A DNA stretch of 64,000 nt from Thermoactinomyces daqus (GCF_000763315.1 NZ_JPST01000015.1:1-64000); one strand, 5' to 3'; shown: positions 7,295 to 18,686, numbered from the stretch's first letter. A program made the numbers and translations. Notes: generated from the sequence alone by a model not told the origin.

Positions 7295-8074
7295 TCAAGG
7301 GGAGATAACGTTTGCGGAGCGATGAAAATCCTGCCAAGGCCGATATCCAACTTCAAGCAAAATTAATCCTTCCGGCGGAAACGTCGGACCGGCCAGGCGG
7401 CGATCCCGCCCCTCGAGAATGGCAGGAATTTGCTCCGGGTCCAAGTTTCTCCTTCCGACTTCATATAACGTGCCGGCAATAATCCGAACCATGTTATACA
7501 AAAACCCGTTCCCGGTCACTTCGATAAAAAAGCCGTGCGTATCTTCGCCTACTTCGCAGCGGTAAATCGTGCGCACCCGATCTTCAATCACCGTCTTTGC
7601 CGAACAGAAAGAGGTGAAATCATGAGTGCCGACGAGCCGGTCCGCAGCCCTCTGCATGGCTGGCTGATCGACTTCATACGGAAGATGGGTGCGAAAGCGG
7701 CGCTCAAACAAATCGGGAATGCGATGACGATCCGTTTGATAACGATACGTTTTCCAATATGCGCTCTTACGGGCATGAAAGTCCGATGCTGCTTCTTCTG
7801 CGGACAGAACAAGGATATCCCTGGGAAGCGACCGACGCAAAATATATGGATATTTATCGACAGGAATGGGGCTTGTTGTCTCAAAATGGCAAACTTGCCC
7901 CAAAGCATGCACACCTGCATCTGTCCGGCCCGAACCGTATATTTCAATCGGTTCACCGGTGATTCTGGTCAGCGTTTCCTGCAGAGTGCCCTGGATTGTC
8001 CGTTGTCCCGGTTGCGCCTGAAAACCGGAAAAATCAGTCCCGTCATAAGCAATGACCAATTTGATCTTCTTCAT
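7295..8074 (-). CDS. truA: tRNA pseudouridine(38-40) synthase TruA
   Basis: A 259-residue pseudouridine synthase that modifies the tRNA anticodon stem-loop at positions 38-40. The catalytic aspartate lies in GSGRTDAGVHALGQ near residue 52. The N-terminal IAYDGTDFSGFQAQPGQRT and C-terminal GNGFLYNMVRI are family hallmarks. The start at 8074 is preferred over 8077 because of its distance from GGAGGAAG. It follows ecfT by 45 bases and likely shares its transcript, as in B. subtilis. Confidence 0.96.
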   Translation of the reverse strand: MKKIKLVIAYDGTDFSGFQAQPGQRTIQGTLQETLTRITGEPIEIYGSGRTDAGVHALGQVCHFETTSPIPVDKYPYILRRSLPRDILVLSAEEAASDFHARKSAYWKTYRYQTDRHRIPDLFERRFRTHLPYEVDQPAMQRAADRLVGTHDFTSFCSAKTVIEDRVRTIYRCEVGEDTHGFFIEVTGNGFLYNMVRIIAGTLYEVGRRNLDPEQIPAILEGRDRRLAGPTFPPEGLILLEVGYRPWQDFHRSANVISP

Positions 8075-8119
8075 CATCTTCCTCCGTCCTTCATCCCGAA
8101 AGAACCGGGAAACCGCCGC

Positions 8120-8911
8120 CTATTCCAAAAAGCGGAGAACGAAAAATAAAAGAACTGCCACAATCAAAAGCCACCCATCAAGCGATGAAAATCGAAGCTG
8201 CCGCCATTTGGTTCTTCCCTCACTCCCGCGATATCCCCTGGCTTCCATCGCCAATGCCAACTCCTCCGCCCGGCGAAAAGCGGACAAGAACAAGGGGATC
8301 AAAACGGGAATATAGCTTTTGAGCCGCTTGATGAAAAAGCCCGTATCGAAATCGGCGCCTCTGGCTGTCTGGGCTTTGCGAATCTTTTCCGTCTCTTCCC
8401 AGAGCAAGGGGATGAAACGAAGAGCGATCGACATCATCAGCGCGATTTCGTGCACCGGGATTTTAAATCGCTGCAAAGGTTTCAGCAGCCACTCGATGCC
8501 GTCGGTCAGATCGATGGGCGAGGTGGTAAATGTCAATAAAGAAGCGACTGAGATGAGGACAAACAACCGTGCTGAGACAAAAACCGCCTGCCTCAGCCCT
8601 TCCTGATAAATCGTGATAAACGGAAGTCGCAGCAGGGCTTCCCCGCCTTTGGTCATCAAAAGATGAAGAATCATGGTAAACAAGATGATGAATAATGCCG
8701 GACGGATTGCCCGTATAAAAACCGACACGGGAATGCGGGCCATTCCTGCCGCAACCAGCGTGAAGAAGAGCAGCACAGCGGTTGACCGCAAATGGTTTGC
8801 CCAGAAAACAAAAATCATAAACACCATTAAAAAGAGCCATTTAGCCCTGGGGTCCATCCGATGAACAAGGGAATCACCCGGGTAATACTGTCCCATTACA
8901 ATCTGACTCAT
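8120..8911 (-). CDS. ecfT: ECF transporter T component EcfT
   Basis: A 263-residue membrane protein with a cluster of hydrophobic helices in the first half and the CbiQ/EcfT coupling motifs: ALRFIPLLWEETEKIRKAQTARG and AMEARGYRG, the two Ala-Arg-Gly helices that contact the ATPases. It forms the energy-coupling module with EcfA1 and EcfA2 and serves several vitamin-specific S components encoded elsewhere. Its start overlaps the ecfA2 stop by four bases, implying translational coupling. Confidence 0.95.
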   Translation of the reverse strand: MSQIVMGQYYPGDSLVHRMDPRAKWLFLMVFMIFVFWANHLRSTAVLLFFTLVAAGMARIPVSVFIRAIRPALFIILFTMILHLLMTKGGEALLRLPFITIYQEGLRQAVFVSARLFVLISVASLLTFTTSPIDLTDGIEWLLKPLQRFKIPVHEIALMMSIALRFIPLLWEETEKIRKAQTARGADFDTGFFIKRLKSYIPVLIPLFLSAFRRAEELALAMEARGYRGSEGRTKWRQLRFSSLDGWLLIVAVLLFFVLRFLE

Positions 8912-9771
8912 GGCAGTTCCCTCTTTTTGCGTCTTTCCTCCAGCAATCGTTCCAGCTCATCCAAGGTAAACACATCCTCAGGGAGCGGAGGGTCCAGCTT
9001 CCGGTTCAACAACTGAACAAACCGGGTGATCTCCGGCAATTCGAGATGATAGGAAGACAGGATATCAGCTCGGGAGAAGACTGCTTTTGCCGTCCCGCTC
9101 AGCACGGACCGCCCCTCAGCCAGAACACAGAAACGATCGGCATACCGCACTGCCTGATCCATATCGTGCGAAACGAGAATAACCGTCACCCCGAAATCCT
9201 GATTAAGTCGCTTCAAAAGGCTTAAGATTTCCTCCTGCCCCTTCGGGTCCAAACCGGCCGCAGGTTCATCCAGGATCAGAATCTTCGGGCTTATCGCCAA
9301 AACTCCGGCAATCGCCACCCGCCTCATCTGTCCGCCGCTGAGCTGAAAGGGGGATCGGTCTGCCAGTTCCGAATCCAAACCAACCCATTCCATCGCCTGC
9401 TTCACTCTTCCATCCACTTCAGACTGCGGCAATCCCAGATTCGTCGGTCCAAAAGCGATATCCTTTGCCACTGTTTCTGCAAACAGCTGATGTTCGGGGT
9501 ATTGAAAAACCAATCCGATCAACCGGCGCACATCGGCCGTCTGTTTGCGATTCGCGTCAATCAGATGGGAACCGATCCTAATTATGCCCCGCGTTGGCCT
9601 GATCAAGCCGGCAATTGCCTGGATCAGCGTTGACTTTCCCGAGCCGGTCACACCCAAAATCGCCGTGAACGATCCGCCCGGAACTGTCAGATTCACCCCG
9701 TCGAGCGCTTTCTTCATCCACGGTGTTCCTGACTGGTATACCACTTCTAAATCTCTGACAACGATCTCCAT
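8908..9771 (-). CDS. ecfA2: ECF transporter ATPase EcfA2
   Basis: A 287-residue ABC ATPase. Walker A is GVTGSGKST, the Q-loop lies in VFQYPEHQLFAETV, the signature is LSGGQMRRVA, and Walker B is ILILDEPAAGLDP. It pairs with EcfA1 to drive vitamin uptake through EcfT. The start lies 25 bases inside the ecfA1 3' end, with GAGGAAAT as ribosome site. Confidence 0.96.
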   Translation of the reverse strand: MEIVVRDLEVVYQSGTPWMKKALDGVNLTVPGGSFTAILGVTGSGKSTLIQAIAGLIRPTRGIIRIGSHLIDANRKQTADVRRLIGLVFQYPEHQLFAETVAKDIAFGPTNLGLPQSEVDGRVKQAMEWVGLDSELADRSPFQLSGGQMRRVAIAGVLAISPKILILDEPAAGLDPKGQEEILSLLKRLNQDFGVTVILVSHDMDQAVRYADRFCVLAEGRSVLSGTAKAVFSRADILSSYHLELPEITRFVQLLNRKLDPPLPEDVFTLDELERLLEERRKKRELP

Positions 9772-10595
9772 ATTTCCTCAACCAGTTCCTCTTTGCCCGA
9801 AATCGTCGGAGAAAGCGGCCATCCTTTGCCAAGGAGTCGCTGATGGAGCTCGATCTCCGGCGGAACGGCCAATCCCCACTGCTTTAGCATCACAGCCTTG
9901 GGATAAAGCACTTCAGACGGCAAATCAAGTTTCACTTCCCCCTGGTTCATGACAATCACCCGCTCAGCCCTGAACGCTTCCCTGGCGGAATGGGTGATGT
10001 GAATGATTGTCTTGCCCATGCGGTGAAGCTCCGCCGCAACCTGGCTCACATCATTTTTCCCCTGCGGGTCCAGCATGGAAGTCGCTTCGTCCAGTACAAT
10101 CACGTCCGGCGACATGGCCAGCACTCCGGCCAATGCCAGCCGTTGCTTTTGTCCTCCCGAAAGATGGTGGGGCTCTCTCGCATTCATTCCGGAAAGGCCC
10201 ACTGCCGCCAATGCACGTTCAATCCGATCTTTCATCTCGGAGCGCGGAACTCCCAGATTTTCGAGACCAAACGCGACATCATCCTCAACGGTGGTCGCGA
10301 CGATCTGATTGTCGGGATTTTGAAACACCATGCCCACTCTGCGGCGTATTTCCCATAAATCGCTTTCGTTTGCCGTAGAGAGCCCTCCCACTTTGACTTC
10401 GCCCCGAACCGGCAGCAGAAGCCCGTTCAATAGCCGTGCCAATGTTGACTTTCCTGATCCGTTCGCACCGATGATGCTGACATATTCACCGGTCCGAAAG
10501 GTGAGATTGATCTTTTTTAACGCCCATTTTCCGCTTGATTCATTTTCCCCTTGATAACGAAACCAGACGTCAACGACTTGAATCATCGGTTCCAT
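9747..10595 (-). CDS. ecfA1: ECF transporter ATPase EcfA1
   Basis: A 282-residue ABC ATPase with Walker A GANGSGKST, Q-loop VFQNPDNQIVATTV, signature LSGGQKQRLA and Walker B VIVLDEATSMLDP. The C-terminal region (after about residue 225) is the extension typical of EcfA subunits. It is the first gene of the ecfA1-ecfA2-ecfT-truA cluster, downstream of rplQ, the standard Bacillota position. A hairpin with a T-run lies between rplQ and this gene. Confidence 0.96.
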   Translation of the reverse strand: MEPMIQVVDVWFRYQGENESSGKWALKKINLTFRTGEYVSIIGANGSGKSTLARLLNGLLLPVRGEVKVGGLSTANESDLWEIRRRVGMVFQNPDNQIVATTVEDDVAFGLENLGVPRSEMKDRIERALAAVGLSGMNAREPHHLSGGQKQRLALAGVLAMSPDVIVLDEATSMLDPQGKNDVSQVAAELHRMGKTIIHITHSAREAFRAERVIVMNQGEVKLDLPSEVLYPKAVMLKQWGLAVPPEIELHQRLLGKGWPLSPTISGKEELVEEIWRSLSEI

Positions 10596-10606
10596 TTTTT
10601 CTCCTT

Positions 10607-10660
10607 AAAAGAAAAAAGGGTAAACGTCAGGACCAACCGGATCCTGCCCTCACCCTTTCT
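10607..10660 (-). terminator. Terminator-like hairpin between rplQ and ecfA1
   Basis: On the minus strand AAAGGGT pairs with ACCCTTT, enclosing an inner stem CAGGAT/(G)TCCTG, followed by TTTCTTTT. It directly precedes the ecfA1 ribosome site. It probably ends most alpha-operon transcripts and lets some readthrough into ecfA1. No clear separate promoter for ecfA1 was seen in the short remaining gap. Confidence 0.65.
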
Positions 10661-10673
10661 AGCTCATCATTGG

Positions 10674-11066
10674 TTACTTCACTAATTCCAAATAAACCAT
10701 TGGAGCACCGTCGCCACGACGAGGTCCCAACTTAAGAATGCGCGTGTAACCACCATTACGCTCTTGGTAACGAGGAGCGATTTCGTCGAACAGCTTTTTC
10801 ACTGCGTCCACGTTCTTGTTGTGGGTTACTTCTTCACCATCTTTTACTGTGTTGGAACGTGTCTTGCGAACAAACGCAGCCGCTTGACGACGAGCATGAA
10901 GATCGCCGCGTTTACCGAGGGTAATCATTTTTTCTACGATTGAACGAACTTCCTTCGCTTTCGCCTCGGTCGTTTCGATGCGTTCGTTGATGATGAGATC
11001 CGTTACCAAATCGCGAAGCAACGCCTTGCGCGCTCCGGAATTACGGCCAAGTTTGCTGTATGCCAT
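10674..11066 (-). CDS. rplQ: 50S ribosomal protein L17
   Basis: A 130-residue large-subunit protein located near the exit tunnel. [24 protein letters not shown]-type N-terminus and the C-terminal [18 protein letters not shown] are family signatures. Length is slightly above the B. subtilis 120 residues. It ends the alpha operon (rpmJ-rpsM-rpsK-rpoA-rplQ). Confidence 0.98.
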   Translation of the reverse strand: MAYSKLGRNSGARKALLRDLVTDLIINERIETTEAKAKEVRSIVEKMITLGKRGDLHARRQAAAFVRKTRSNTVKDGEEVTHNKNVDAVKKLFDEIAPRYQERNGGYTRILKLGPRRGDGAPMVYLELVK

Positions 11067-11090
11067 CGTATTTCCCTCCCCCTACATGTA

Positions 11091-12044
11091 TTAGTCATCT
11101 TTGCGCAAAGAGAGTCCAAGTTCAGCCAATTTCTCTTGAACTTCCTCAAGCGACTTCCGTCCGAGGTTGCGCACTTTCATCATGTCTTCTTCCGTTTTTT
11201 GTGTGAGCTCTTGAACCGTATTGATGCCGGCTCGTTTGAGACAGTTATAGGAACGTACGGAGAGATCCAGTTCCTCGATGGTCATCTCCATTACTTTTTC
11301 TTTCTTGTCTTCTTCTTTTTCGACCATGATTTCGGCATCTTTGGCCTGCTCCGTTAAACCGACGAATAGCATCAAATGCTCGTTCAGGATTTTGGCCCCA
11401 AGGCTCACGGCTTCATCTGGCTTTAAGGAGCCATTTGCCCATACTTCCAGGGTCAATTTATCGTAGTTGGTAACTTGTCCAACCCGTGTATTTTCAACTT
11501 GGTAGTTTACCCGTTCAATGGGAGTGTAGATCGAGTCAATCGGAATAACTCCGATCGGCTGATCCTCCCGTTTGTTTTTGTCAGCAGATACATATCCGCG
11601 ACCACGATTCGCGGTCATTCGGATGCGAAGGTGAGCATCTTCGGCCAGAGTTGCGATATGAAGATCCGGATTCAGGACTTCTACATCGCTGTCTGCACGA
11701 ATATCCCCCGCTTTTACTTCCCCGGGACCCTCGATGTCAATCTCAAGAACTTTCTCTTCATCCGAATGAATTTTAAGAGCCAATTGCTTCAAGTTGAGAA
11801 TGATCTCCGTGGTATCTTCTACAACTCCAAGAATCGTGGAGAACTCATGCAATACCCCATCAATCTGGATGGTTGTAACGGCCGCACCTGGCAATGACGA
11901 GAGCAGGACACGGCGCAGAGAATTGCCCAGGGTAGTGCCGTATCCGCGTTCTAAGGGTTCCACCACAAACTTCCCATATCGATGATCTTCACTGATTTCC
12001 ACAGTTTCGATCTTCGGCTTTTCGATTTCAATCATACGGCTCAC
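11091..12044 (-). CDS. rpoA: RNA polymerase alpha subunit
   Basis: A 314-317 residue protein. The N-terminal domain (to about 230) dimerises and nucleates polymerase assembly ([19 protein letters not shown]). The C-terminal domain (from about 245) carries [17 protein letters not shown] and [11 protein letters not shown], which bind UP elements and activators. Two starts are possible: GTG at 12044, four bases from GGAGG, or ATG at 12035 ([15 protein letters not shown]), which matches the B. subtilis N-terminus but is 13 bases from it. Either way function is unchanged. Confidence 0.97.
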   Translation of the reverse strand: MSRMIEIEKPKIETVEISEDHRYGKFVVEPLERGYGTTLGNSLRRVLLSSLPGAAVTTIQIDGVLHEFSTILGVVEDTTEIILNLKQLALKIHSDEEKVLEIDIEGPGEVKAGDIRADSDVEVLNPDLHIATLAEDAHLRIRMTANRGRGYVSADKNKREDQPIGVIPIDSIYTPIERVNYQVENTRVGQVTNYDKLTLEVWANGSLKPDEAVSLGAKILNEHLMLFVGLTEQAKDAEIMVEKEEDKKEKVMEMTIEELDLSVRSYNCLKRAGINTVQELTQKTEEDMMKVRNLGRKSLEEVQEKLAELGLSLRKDD

Positions 12045-12198
12045 AAACCCTCCTTCAGAACGTCGCGTTCCGGGCGTAATCCCACCTGACGGCAGATATT
12101 GATCGTGTATAAGGAATAAGACATGCCAAAATTAGTCCTATCCAGTATACACCATCTACAGGAAAAATAAACCACGGATCAGTTTTAAATCTAAAGAA

Positions 12199-12597
12199 TT
12201 AAACACGGCGACGTTTTGGCGGACGGCAACCATTGTGAGGAATCGGTGTGACGTCTTTAATCAGGCTTACTTCCAATCCTGCCGCTTGCAGGGAACGAAT
12301 TGCTGCTTCACGACCGGCACCCGGTCCTTTCACCAATACATCAACGGTTCTCATACCGTTGTCCATCGCGGCTTTTGCCGCTTGTTCCGCAGCCATTTGC
12401 GCGGCAAAAGGCGTGCTTTTACGGGAACCTTTAAAGCCCATCGTACCGGAACTTGCCCAGGCAACCGTATTTCCGCGCGGGTCGGTAATCGTGATAATCG
12501 TATTGTTAAAAGTGGAACGGATGTGCGCGATACCAGATTCAACGTTTTTGCGAACGCGACGTTTTACGCGTTGCGTAGTAGTTTTACGCTTTGCCAC
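12199..12597 (-). CDS. rpsK: 30S ribosomal protein S11
   Basis: A 132-residue platform protein of the small subunit that helps form the mRNA exit site. Signatures include [29 protein letters not shown] and the C-terminal [15 protein letters not shown]. It follows rpsM by 19 bases. A 154-base gap separates it from rpoA. Confidence 0.98.
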   Translation of the reverse strand: MAKRKTTTQRVKRRVRKNVESGIAHIRSTFNNTIITITDPRGNTVAWASSGTMGFKGSRKSTPFAAQMAAEQAAKAAMDNGMRTVDVLVKGPGAGREAAIRSLQAAGLEVSLIKDVTPIPHNGCRPPKRRRV

Positions 12598-12616
12598 TGT
12601 TCTCCCTCCTTATTCG

Positions 12617-12985
12617 TTATTTTTTCTTGTTCGCTACCGTACGGCGAGGACCTTTACGGGTACGGGCGTTGGTTTTCGTGCGTTGACCGCGTACCGGCAA
12701 TCCGCGACGATGGCGAATGCCACGGTAAGAACCGATCTCGATCAACCGTTTGATGTTGAGGGCAACTTCACGGCGAAGATCCCCTTCAACCACCAGGTTT
12801 TTATCGATAAAGCTCCGGAGTTTGGACACTTCGTCTTCCGTCAGATCACGAACGCGAGTATCCGGGTTGATTCCGGTAGCTTCCAGAATTCGTTTGGATT
12901 GAGAACGACCAATGCCATAGATATAAGTGAGCGCGATCTCTACGCGTTTTTCACGTGGCAAGTCGATACCTGCAATACGCGCCAT
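12617..12985 (-). CDS. rpsM: 30S ribosomal protein S13
   Basis: A 122-residue head protein of the small subunit that contacts P-site tRNA and L5. [20 protein letters not shown] and [19 protein letters not shown] are family signatures, and the C-terminal tail is basic ([11 protein letters not shown]). It lies 19 bases after rpmJ with an AAGGAGGTGT ribosome site. Confidence 0.98.
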   Translation of the reverse strand: MARIAGIDLPREKRVEIALTYIYGIGRSQSKRILEATGINPDTRVRDLTEDEVSKLRSFIDKNLVVEGDLRREVALNIKRLIEIGSYRGIRHRRGLPVRGQRTKTNARTRKGPRRTVANKKK

Positions 12986-13004
12986 GCCTTACACCTCCTT
13001 GAAT

Positions 13005-13133
<129 letters not shown>

Positions 13134-13171
13134 TCAAATATTAAGAGCCCCCTAAACTTCACAGACCGTCT

Positions 13172-13390
13172 TTACTTGTAACGGTAAGTGATCCGTCCAC
13201 GGGTTAAATCATACGGAGAAAGTTGCACCGTCACTCTGTCACCCGGCAAGATGCGGATAAAGTGCATACGGATTTTACCAGAAACATGAGCCAAAACTTC
13301 ATGACCGTTTTCCAACTCGACGCGGAACATGGCATTTGGCAGGGGCTCCTTGACGATCCCTTCTACCTCGATCACATCTTCTTTGGCCAT
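13172..13390 (-). CDS. infA: Translation initiation factor IF-1
   Basis: A 72-residue OB-fold protein that occupies the A site during initiation. [13 protein letters not shown] and the C-terminal [12 protein letters not shown] are signatures. The start at 13390 follows AAGGAGAGTGAATCA; an in-frame upstream start at 13414 would add residues with no family counterpart. Length equals the family norm. Confidence 0.97.
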   Translation of the reverse strand: MAKEDVIEVEGIVKEPLPNAMFRVELENGHEVLAHVSGKIRMHFIRILPGDRVTVQLSPYDLTRGRITYRYK

Positions 13391-13394
13391 TGAT

Positions 13395-13694
13395 TCACTC
13401 TCCTTTTTGCTCAAGTTTGAGCAGATATTGGTTCAGGGCGTATCGCAACTTCGCATTGTTAACACGACCGTGACTCTTGATGGCGTCAGCTATTTCCAGA
13501 TTTATCGTATTGGTAACTTGAATATGTTTCAAGTTTTTCTTTTTCGGGCAATCGGCTTTTCGCTGATCCCCATCGGCCAACAAGACAAAATGAGGCTCCT
13601 CAATGCCGATGATGACGGCATAATTTCCCGCATCACGCCCCCGCAATACGCGAACGATTTGTCCAAGACGAGGTCGACTGTCGACATCTGCCAC
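13395..13694 (-). CDS. KOW-domain RNA-binding protein
   Basis: A small basic protein of about 99 residues with an N-terminal KOW-like motif ([22 protein letters not shown]). A gene of this type lies between map and infA in many Bacillota (ybzG position in B. subtilis); its role is not established, though ribosome or RNA binding is likely from the fold. The start is uncertain: GTG at 13694 fits the GAAGGGTGAT site better than GTG at 13703, which overlaps it. The stop is four bases from the infA start. Confidence 0.8.
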   Translation of the reverse strand: MADVDSRPRLGQIVRVLRGRDAGNYAVIIGIEEPHFVLLADGDQRKADCPKKKNLKHIQVTNTINLEIADAIKSHGRVNNAKLRYALNQYLLKLEQKGE

Positions 13695-13715
13695 GTTTAT
13701 CACCCTTCACCTGGT

Positions 13716-15115
<1,400 letters not shown>

Positions 15116-15159
15116 TCATCCCTCCCGGATCAGAATTCTACGGGCGGTCCGCATGACAG

Positions 15160-15222
15160 TTCACATCAGTGAGCTGGTGCTCATGCATAGTCCCCGGATG
15201 TAGCTCCGGGGGTGGCAAACAG
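15160..15222. repeat. Hairpin element, copy 1 (secY/adk gap)
   Basis: On the plus strand GAGCtggtGCTC is followed by TCCCCGGatgtagCTCCGGGG and ends with CGGGGGTGGCAAACAG (15207-15222). A second copy of the end motif, CGGGGGTAACAAACAG, follows a different hairpin pair at 41622-41637. Either strand could be functional: as a leader RNA of adk on minus, or as a remnant of an IS200/IS605-type right end on plus. No transposase is nearby. Confidence 0.4.
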
Positions 15223-15227
15223 AAAGT

Positions 15228-16529
15228 CTATTTATGCATAAAGCCCTTGTAATGGCGTTTAATCAGCTGGCTTTCAATCGTCTTCATCGTTTCAAGTGCA
15301 ACCCCGACCACGATCAGAAGCGAGGTTCCCCCGATTTGCACATTGCTCGGAAGACCGGCAAGATTGATGAAGAAGATCGGCAAAATGGAAATCAGCGACA
15401 GAAAAATCGCGCCTGACAGCGTTAGACGATTCATGACCCGGGTTAAATAGGTGGTTGTATTCTTGCCCGGGCGAATCCCAGGAATAAAGCCGCCGTTTTT
15501 CTTCATCTGATCAGACAACTGAACCGGGTTAATCTGCACAAAGGTGTAGAAGTAAGTGAAACCGATAATCAGAATCACATACATTGCCGCACCGAGCGGG
15601 GAACGGGTGTAATCGAAGTTGTAGATAAACCAATCCGCAACCGGGTGTCCTTGCCAGAAGCTTGCAATCGTAACCGGGAACATCATCAAGGACAAGGCGA
15701 AGATTACCGGAATCACACCGGCCGCGTTCACTTTCATCGGAATGTGAGTCGATTGGCCGCCGTACATTTTACGTCCAACCACCCGTTTCGTATATTGAAC
15801 GGGTATTCTCCTTACGCCCTGTTGGATATAGATCGTGGCGATAATGATAACCACAACCACCAACAAAAGCCCCACCGCTTTCAGGATACCGATAAACAGC
15901 TGTGCATTTTTGCCGAAGAAGGACGTATAGATCTGTCCGATGTGCATCGGGATGTTGGCCACGATCCCGGCAAAGATCAGAATGGAAATCCCGTTTCCGA
16001 TCCCTTTGTCCGTGATCTGCTCACCCAACCACATGAGAAAGGTTGTGCCTGCCGTCAAAGTCAGAGCGATGAGTGCATAGCTCCAGACGCTGGTGTCCAA
16101 TACAAAGCCCTGGTAGACCCTGTTGAAACCTATGGCAACTCCCACCGACTGGATCAGTGCCAAAACCACCGTAAAATAGCGGGTAAACTGAGCCAGTTTG
16201 CGGCGGCCCACCTCTCCCTCTTTTGCCCATCTTGCAAAAGCCGGGATGACATCCATCGTCAGCAACTGCACAATGATCGAAGCGGTGATGTAAGGCATAA
16301 TCCCCATGGCGAAAATGGAGAAGTTGCGGAATGCCCCACCGGAAAAAGCGTTAATCAAACCAAATACGCCTTGACCGCCTCTCTCCATCATGCTCTGCAA
16401 GATCGCCGGGTCCGTGTTAGGAACCGGAATAAAGCTTCCGATTCGAAACACGACCAAGATCAAAAGCGTGAAAAAAATACGACGACGAAGATCTTCCACC
16501 TTAAAGATGTTACCCAGGTTCCGGATCAT
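15228..16529 (-). CDS. secY: Protein translocase subunit SecY
   Basis: A 433-residue ten-helix channel of the Sec translocon. The N-terminus RRRIFFTLLILVVFRIGSFIPVPN and the cytosolic loop with RRIPVQYTKRVVGRKMYGGQSTHIPMKVN are signatures. It partners SecE (encoded at 42.4 kb) and SecG. The start overlaps the rplO stop (TAATG). It ends the core spc operon before the adk-map block. Confidence 0.98.
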   Translation of the reverse strand: MIRNLGNIFKVEDLRRRIFFTLLILVVFRIGSFIPVPNTDPAILQSMMERGGQGVFGLINAFSGGAFRNFSIFAMGIMPYITASIIVQLLTMDVIPAFARWAKEGEVGRRKLAQFTRYFTVVLALIQSVGVAIGFNRVYQGFVLDTSVWSYALIALTLTAGTTFLMWLGEQITDKGIGNGISILIFAGIVANIPMHIGQIYTSFFGKNAQLFIGILKAVGLLLVVVVIIIATIYIQQGVRRIPVQYTKRVVGRKMYGGQSTHIPMKVNAAGVIPVIFALSLMMFPVTIASFWQGHPVADWFIYNFDYTRSPLGAAMYVILIIGFTYFYTFVQINPVQLSDQMKKNGGFIPGIRPGKNTTTYLTRVMNRLTLSGAIFLSLISILPIFFINLAGLPSNVQIGGTSLLIVVGVALETMKTIESQLIKRHYKGFMHK

Positions 16530-16969
16530 TAGATTACCTCCGTCGCTCCACCAGCGGCGTTGATTTTTTCAATCGCAGAGGCAGAGAATTTTTGAGCTTT
16601 TACCGTGAGTTTTTTGTTCAACTCACCATTGCCCAACACTTTCAACCCGTCTTTCAGATCTTTTACAACGCCTTGCTCTTTCAACAGTTCTGGAGTTACG
16701 ACAGTTCCCTCTTCGAAGCGGTTGAGCACATCCAGGTTGATGATGGCATATTCCACTCGATTCGGGTTGGTAAATCCGCGCTTCGGCAAACGACGGTAAA
16801 TCGGGTTTTGGCCGCCTTCAAAGCCAGGACGAACACCGCCACCGGAGCGTGCGTTTTGCCCTTTATGGCCTTTTCCGGCCGTTTTACCCTGGCCGGCAGA
16901 AATACCGCGGCCAAGCCGTTTTTTCTTGTGACGGGCACCCTCAGCCGGTTTCAGTTCATGCAGTTTCAT
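16529..16969 (-). CDS. rplO: 50S ribosomal protein L15
   Basis: A 146-residue large-subunit protein with the long Gly/Arg/Lys-rich N-terminal extension ([22 protein letters not shown]) that threads into 23S rRNA. The start at 16969 ([11 protein letters not shown]) follows GGAGGTGCGAGGA; an earlier ATG at 16978 precedes the useful distance. Length equals B. subtilis L15. Confidence 0.98.
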   Translation of the reverse strand: MKLHELKPAEGARHKKKRLGRGISAGQGKTAGKGHKGQNARSGGGVRPGFEGGQNPIYRRLPKRGFTNPNRVEYAIINLDVLNRFEEGTVVTPELLKEQGVVKDLKDGLKVLGNGELNKKLTVKAQKFSASAIEKINAAGGATEVI

Positions 16970-17002
16970 TCCTCGCACCTCCTCTTTGACAAGTCATGTG
17001 CA

Positions 17003-17191
17003 TTATTCGCTGATTTCTTCAACGGAAACGAGGTGTTTCACTTTATTGATCATACCACGGATGGCCGGATTATCTTCATGCGTTACGGTCTGTTCCCGTT
17101 TTGTTAAACCGAGTGTACGCAGGGTGACACGTTGCACTTCAGGACGGCCAATCATACTCCGCTTGAGTGTAATTGCCAGTTTCTTTGCCAC
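17003..17191 (-). CDS. rpmD: 50S ribosomal protein L30
   Basis: A 62-residue protein with ferredoxin-like fold. [23 protein letters not shown] and [18 protein letters not shown] are signatures. The start is GTG at 17191 ([12 protein letters not shown]), seven bases after GGAGG; an ATG two codons earlier overlaps the spacer and is less likely. It lies between rpsE and rplO as usual. Confidence 0.96.
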   Translation of the reverse strand: MAKKLAITLKRSMIGRPEVQRVTLRTLGLTKREQTVTHEDNPAIRGMINKVKHLVSVEEISE

Positions 17192-17203
17192 GGTCATCCC
17201 TCC

Positions 17204-17722
17204 TTATCCCATCAATTCTTCTACGCTTTTTCCGCGCAGTTTTGCTACGTCCTCAGGACGTTTCAAGCTTTGCAAACCGGAAAGTGTGGCACGAACCATG
17301 TTGATCGGGTTGTTGGAACCCGTCGATTTGGTGAGAATGTCACCAACACCTGCCGCATTCAATACGTCACGCACAGGACCGCCTGCGATGACACCCGTAC
17401 CTTTGGAAGCAGGTTTCAGAAGAACACGGCCTGCGCCAAACTCACCGATCGTCTCATGCGGAATGGTTGTCCCCAGAAGAGGAACGGTAACCATATTCTT
17501 TTTCGCATCTTCAATCCCTTTGCGGATCGCTTCAGGAACCTCAGCCGCTTTACCAATTCCTGCACCGACCTTGCCTTTGCCGTCACCGACAACAACAAGC
17601 GCACTGAAGCTGAAACGGCGTCCGCCCTTCACAACTTTCGCTACGCGATTAATGTTAACCACTTTTTCGATAAACTCGGATTGCGCAGCATCTTTGCGAC
17701 GTGGCTTTTCTTGCTTGCTCAA
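17204..17722 (-). CDS. rpsE: 30S ribosomal protein S5
   Basis: A 172-residue protein at the decoding-site side of the small subunit, tied to translational fidelity. The N-terminal double-stranded RNA-binding domain begins [21 protein letters not shown], with the spectinomycin-site loop VVKGGR intact. The start is a TTG that overlaps the rplR stop (TTGA), so it depends on coupling with rplR; AAGGGGGTC lies about ten bases upstream. Confidence 0.97.
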   Translation of the reverse strand: MSKQEKPRRKDAAQSEFIEKVVNINRVAKVVKGGRRFSFSALVVVGDGKGKVGAGIGKAAEVPEAIRKGIEDAKKNMVTVPLLGTTIPHETIGEFGAGRVLLKPASKGTGVIAGGPVRDVLNAAGVGDILTKSTGSNNPINMVRATLSGLQSLKRPEDVAKLRGKSVEELMG

Positions 17723-18087
17723 AAGTCTAGACCCCCTTCCCGTGCTCCTTCTGCCAAAGCTTTTACACGACCATGATAGAGGTAACCGCCACGGTCGAAT
17801 ACAACCGACTTAAATCCTTTCTCAACGGCGCGCTTTGCGATCAATTCCCCTACCGCACGAGCCGCATCAACCGTACCGCCGTTGGAGAATTTCTCCTTCA
17901 GCTCGGCATCCAAGGTCGAAGCGGATGCAACCGTATGTCCAATCGTGTCATCGATCAATTGCGCATAGATGTTTTTGGAAGAACGGAAAACGTTCAAACG
18001 TGGACGCTCAGCAGTACCGAATACTTTTTTGCGGACACGCAGATGACGTTTTGCCCGTTTTTTGTTGCGATCTCCTTTTTGAATCAC
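17719..18087 (-). CDS. rplR: 50S ribosomal protein L18
   Basis: A 122-residue 5S rRNA-binding protein of the central protuberance. [23 protein letters not shown] and [25 protein letters not shown] are signatures. The start is GTG at 18087 ([13 protein letters not shown]), nine bases after AAGGGAGTG and matching the B. subtilis N-terminus; GTG at 18099 lies inside the ribosome site. Confidence 0.96.
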   Translation of the reverse strand: MIQKGDRNKKRAKRHLRVRKKVFGTAERPRLNVFRSSKNIYAQLIDDTIGHTVASASTLDAELKEKFSNGGTVDAARAVGELIAKRAVEKGFKSVVFDRGGYLYHGRVKALAEGAREGGLDF

Positions 18088-18122
18088 GGTCCAGCTCACT
18101 CCCTTCTTGTTAGGCGATTCGA

Positions 18123-18659
18123 TTATTTACCCGTTTTACCCTCTTTGCGACGGATAACTTCATCGCTGTATTTAATCCCTTTGCCTTTATAAGGTTCAGG
18201 TTCACGGTAAGAACGGATTTTCGCAGCCATTTCGCCGACTTTCTCTTTATCGATGCCTTTCACCACAATTTGCGTTTGAGACGGAACGTCGAGTTCAATT
18301 CCGTCGATCGGCGTTACATCGATCGGATGAGAATAACCGACGTTTAACACCACGTTGTTTCCTTTTTTCGAAGCACGGTATCCGACACCGACCAATTCAA
18401 GCGTTTTGGAGAAACCGTTGGTTACACCCTCAACCATGTTGGCAATCACGCTGCGGGTGGTTCCATGCAAGGCACGATGAGTGCGGTGATCGCTTGGGCG
18501 CTCCACGATCACTTGATTGTCCTCCACTTTGATGGCGATATCGGAATGGAAGTTACGAGTTAAGGTACCTTTCGGCCCTTTTACCGTTACGGTGTTTCCT
18601 TCCAATTTCACTTCTACACCGTTTGGAATCACAACCGGTTTTTTACCGATACGAGACAT
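18123..18659 (-). CDS. rplF: 50S ribosomal protein L6
   Basis: A 178-residue two-domain protein near the sarcin-ricin loop. It begins [15 protein letters not shown] and ends with [22 protein letters not shown], both signatures. The start at 18659 follows GGAGGTGAATCGA; an in-frame ATG at 18674 overlaps the ribosome site. Confidence 0.98.
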   Translation of the reverse strand: MSRIGKKPVVIPNGVEVKLEGNTVTVKGPKGTLTRNFHSDIAIKVEDNQVIVERPSDHRTHRALHGTTRSVIANMVEGVTNGFSKTLELVGVGYRASKKGNNVVLNVGYSHPIDVTPIDGIELDVPSQTQIVVKGIDKEKVGEMAAKIRSYREPEPYKGKGIKYSDEVIRRKEGKTGK

Positions 18660-18686
18660 TCGATTCACCTCCATCCTTTATGCCGA

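Noticed and set aside
12045-12198. Possible rpoA promoter (TATACT near 12150 on minus)
   Set aside because: The -10 is good, but no acceptable -35 lies 16-18 bases upstream; left out of the features.
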